64,000 nucleotides of DNA from Tersicoccus sp. Bi-70. Lineage in GTDB: Bacteria; Actinomycetota; Actinomycetes; Actinomycetales; Micrococcaceae. Below, piece by piece: positions 63,760 to 64,000 of the stretch. The stretch's first letter is position 1, and each line of letters starts with the position of its first letter. The position numbers were made by a program, and so were the translations under genes. The DNA is taken from positions 682,001 through 746,000 of the forward strand of contig NZ_MIEU01000002.1 of NCBI RefSeq assembly GCF_001968825.1, written 5' to 3'. Under the pieces are notes generated by a model that worked only from the letters and a program-made list of their open reading frames with translations, had not been told where the DNA came from and did no database searches.

Positions 63760-64000
63760 GCACCGCCAGGCCCGTCCACCGCAAGTCCAGCCTGCAGGGA
63801 TCCAACCCCGTCGCCCCCAGCGTCCCTCCAGTGACAGGACAGGCCTCGCCGGCCCTGGTCTCAGCGCCGCGGCCCGCGGCCGCGAACTCGACCCCGTCGA
63901 CCACCGGACCCGCCCAGCCGGTGGGGGAGGGGCGGAAGAAGCCCAAGCCGAAGGTCAGCTTCTACCAGGACCCCGAGGACACCGCCCGGATGAGAGGCGC
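63756..64000 (+). CDS. ParA-partner protein, N-terminal part (runs off the window)
   Basis: At least 81 residues, starting MSTARPVHRKSSLQGS, then a Pro/Ala/Ser-rich stretch and a basic segment KKPKPKVSFYQDPEDTARMRG that looks like the start of a DNA-binding region. ATG 63756 overlaps the parA stop and has GAAGGAG upstream. By position it should be a small ParB-like or centromere-binding protein; this is inference, as the diagnostic part is outside the window. Confidence 0.65.
   Translation, partial: MSTARPVHRKSSLQGSNPVAPSVPPVTGQASPALVSAPRPAAANSTPSTTGPAQPVGEGRKKPKPKVSFYQDPEDTARMRG

Overview
The window is very G+C-rich chromosomal DNA from an actinobacterium. The best fit is Micrococcales, probably a Micrococcaceae relative; that is inferred from gene content and order, and no rRNA gene is present to fix it. 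Supporting signs are the era / LytR-CpsA-Psr / leuA / recO / uppS block, the bc1-aa3 respiratory genes with a dihaem QcrC and a small actinobacterial subunit IV, the families DUF3043, DUF3054 and DUF2277, frequent GTG starts, and many genes whose -10 box (TANNNT) lies 6-7 nt before the start codon, as in leaderless actinobacterial transcripts.

Layout. 1-15.4 kb is housekeeping: the end of a CorC-like CBS protein, era, an LCP wall-polymer ligase, a leucine leader peptide with leuA, recO, uppS, an ABC-F protein, an alpha/beta hydrolase on the minus strand, pyrD, an aldo/keto reductase, DUF3043, an M20 peptidase and an ErpA-type Fe-S carrier. 15.5-24.9 kb holds terminal respiration: ctaC-ctaD-ctaF on plus and ctaE, qcrC-qcrA-qcrB on minus, converging on three regulator or accessory genes (GntR/UTRA, VOC, MarR). 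25-38.7 kb has trpD followed by small accessory genes: acetyltransferases, SDRs, PIG-L deacetylase, MBL hydrolase, a thioredoxin-reductase-like flavoprotein with a divergent XRE/cupin regulator, and a methyltransferase. 38.9-42.5 kb is a tandem pair of secreted phosphoesterases with related promoters, one with a PHO-box-like repeat. 44-49.2 kb is an L-arabinose locus (araD, araB, araR, araA) with two copies of one LacI-type operator. 49.3-60.2 kb starts with tryptophan 2,3-dioxygenase and continues with a catabolic cluster: two serine hydrolases, two carboxylate-type MFS transporters, a lactonase-like MBL protein, an FCD-type GntR regulator, a carboxymuconolactone-decarboxylase-like protein, a 3-hydroxyisobutyrate-dehydrogenase-like enzyme and two SDRs. 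A secreted tannase-family esterase follows. The right edge (62.6-64 kb) changes character: a ParA gene that has lost its P-loop is translationally coupled to a partner gene that runs off the window, suggesting the edge of an integrated plasmid-like element.

How the parts work together. The leucine-rich leader peptide before leuA points to ribosome-mediated attenuation. The arabinose genes share the operator TGTTACCGGTAACA at both outward-facing promoters, so AraR probably controls them as one regulon. In the catabolic cluster, a TGTCTGNYAG-type motif is found at exactly three places: before the first hydrolase, before gntR itself and over the promoter of the decarboxylase operon. This makes a self-contained regulon of about 10 kb whose substrate is not recognisable from sequence; an ester or lactone of an aromatic or other carboxylic acid is the simplest guess. 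It is the strongest candidate here for an undescribed system.
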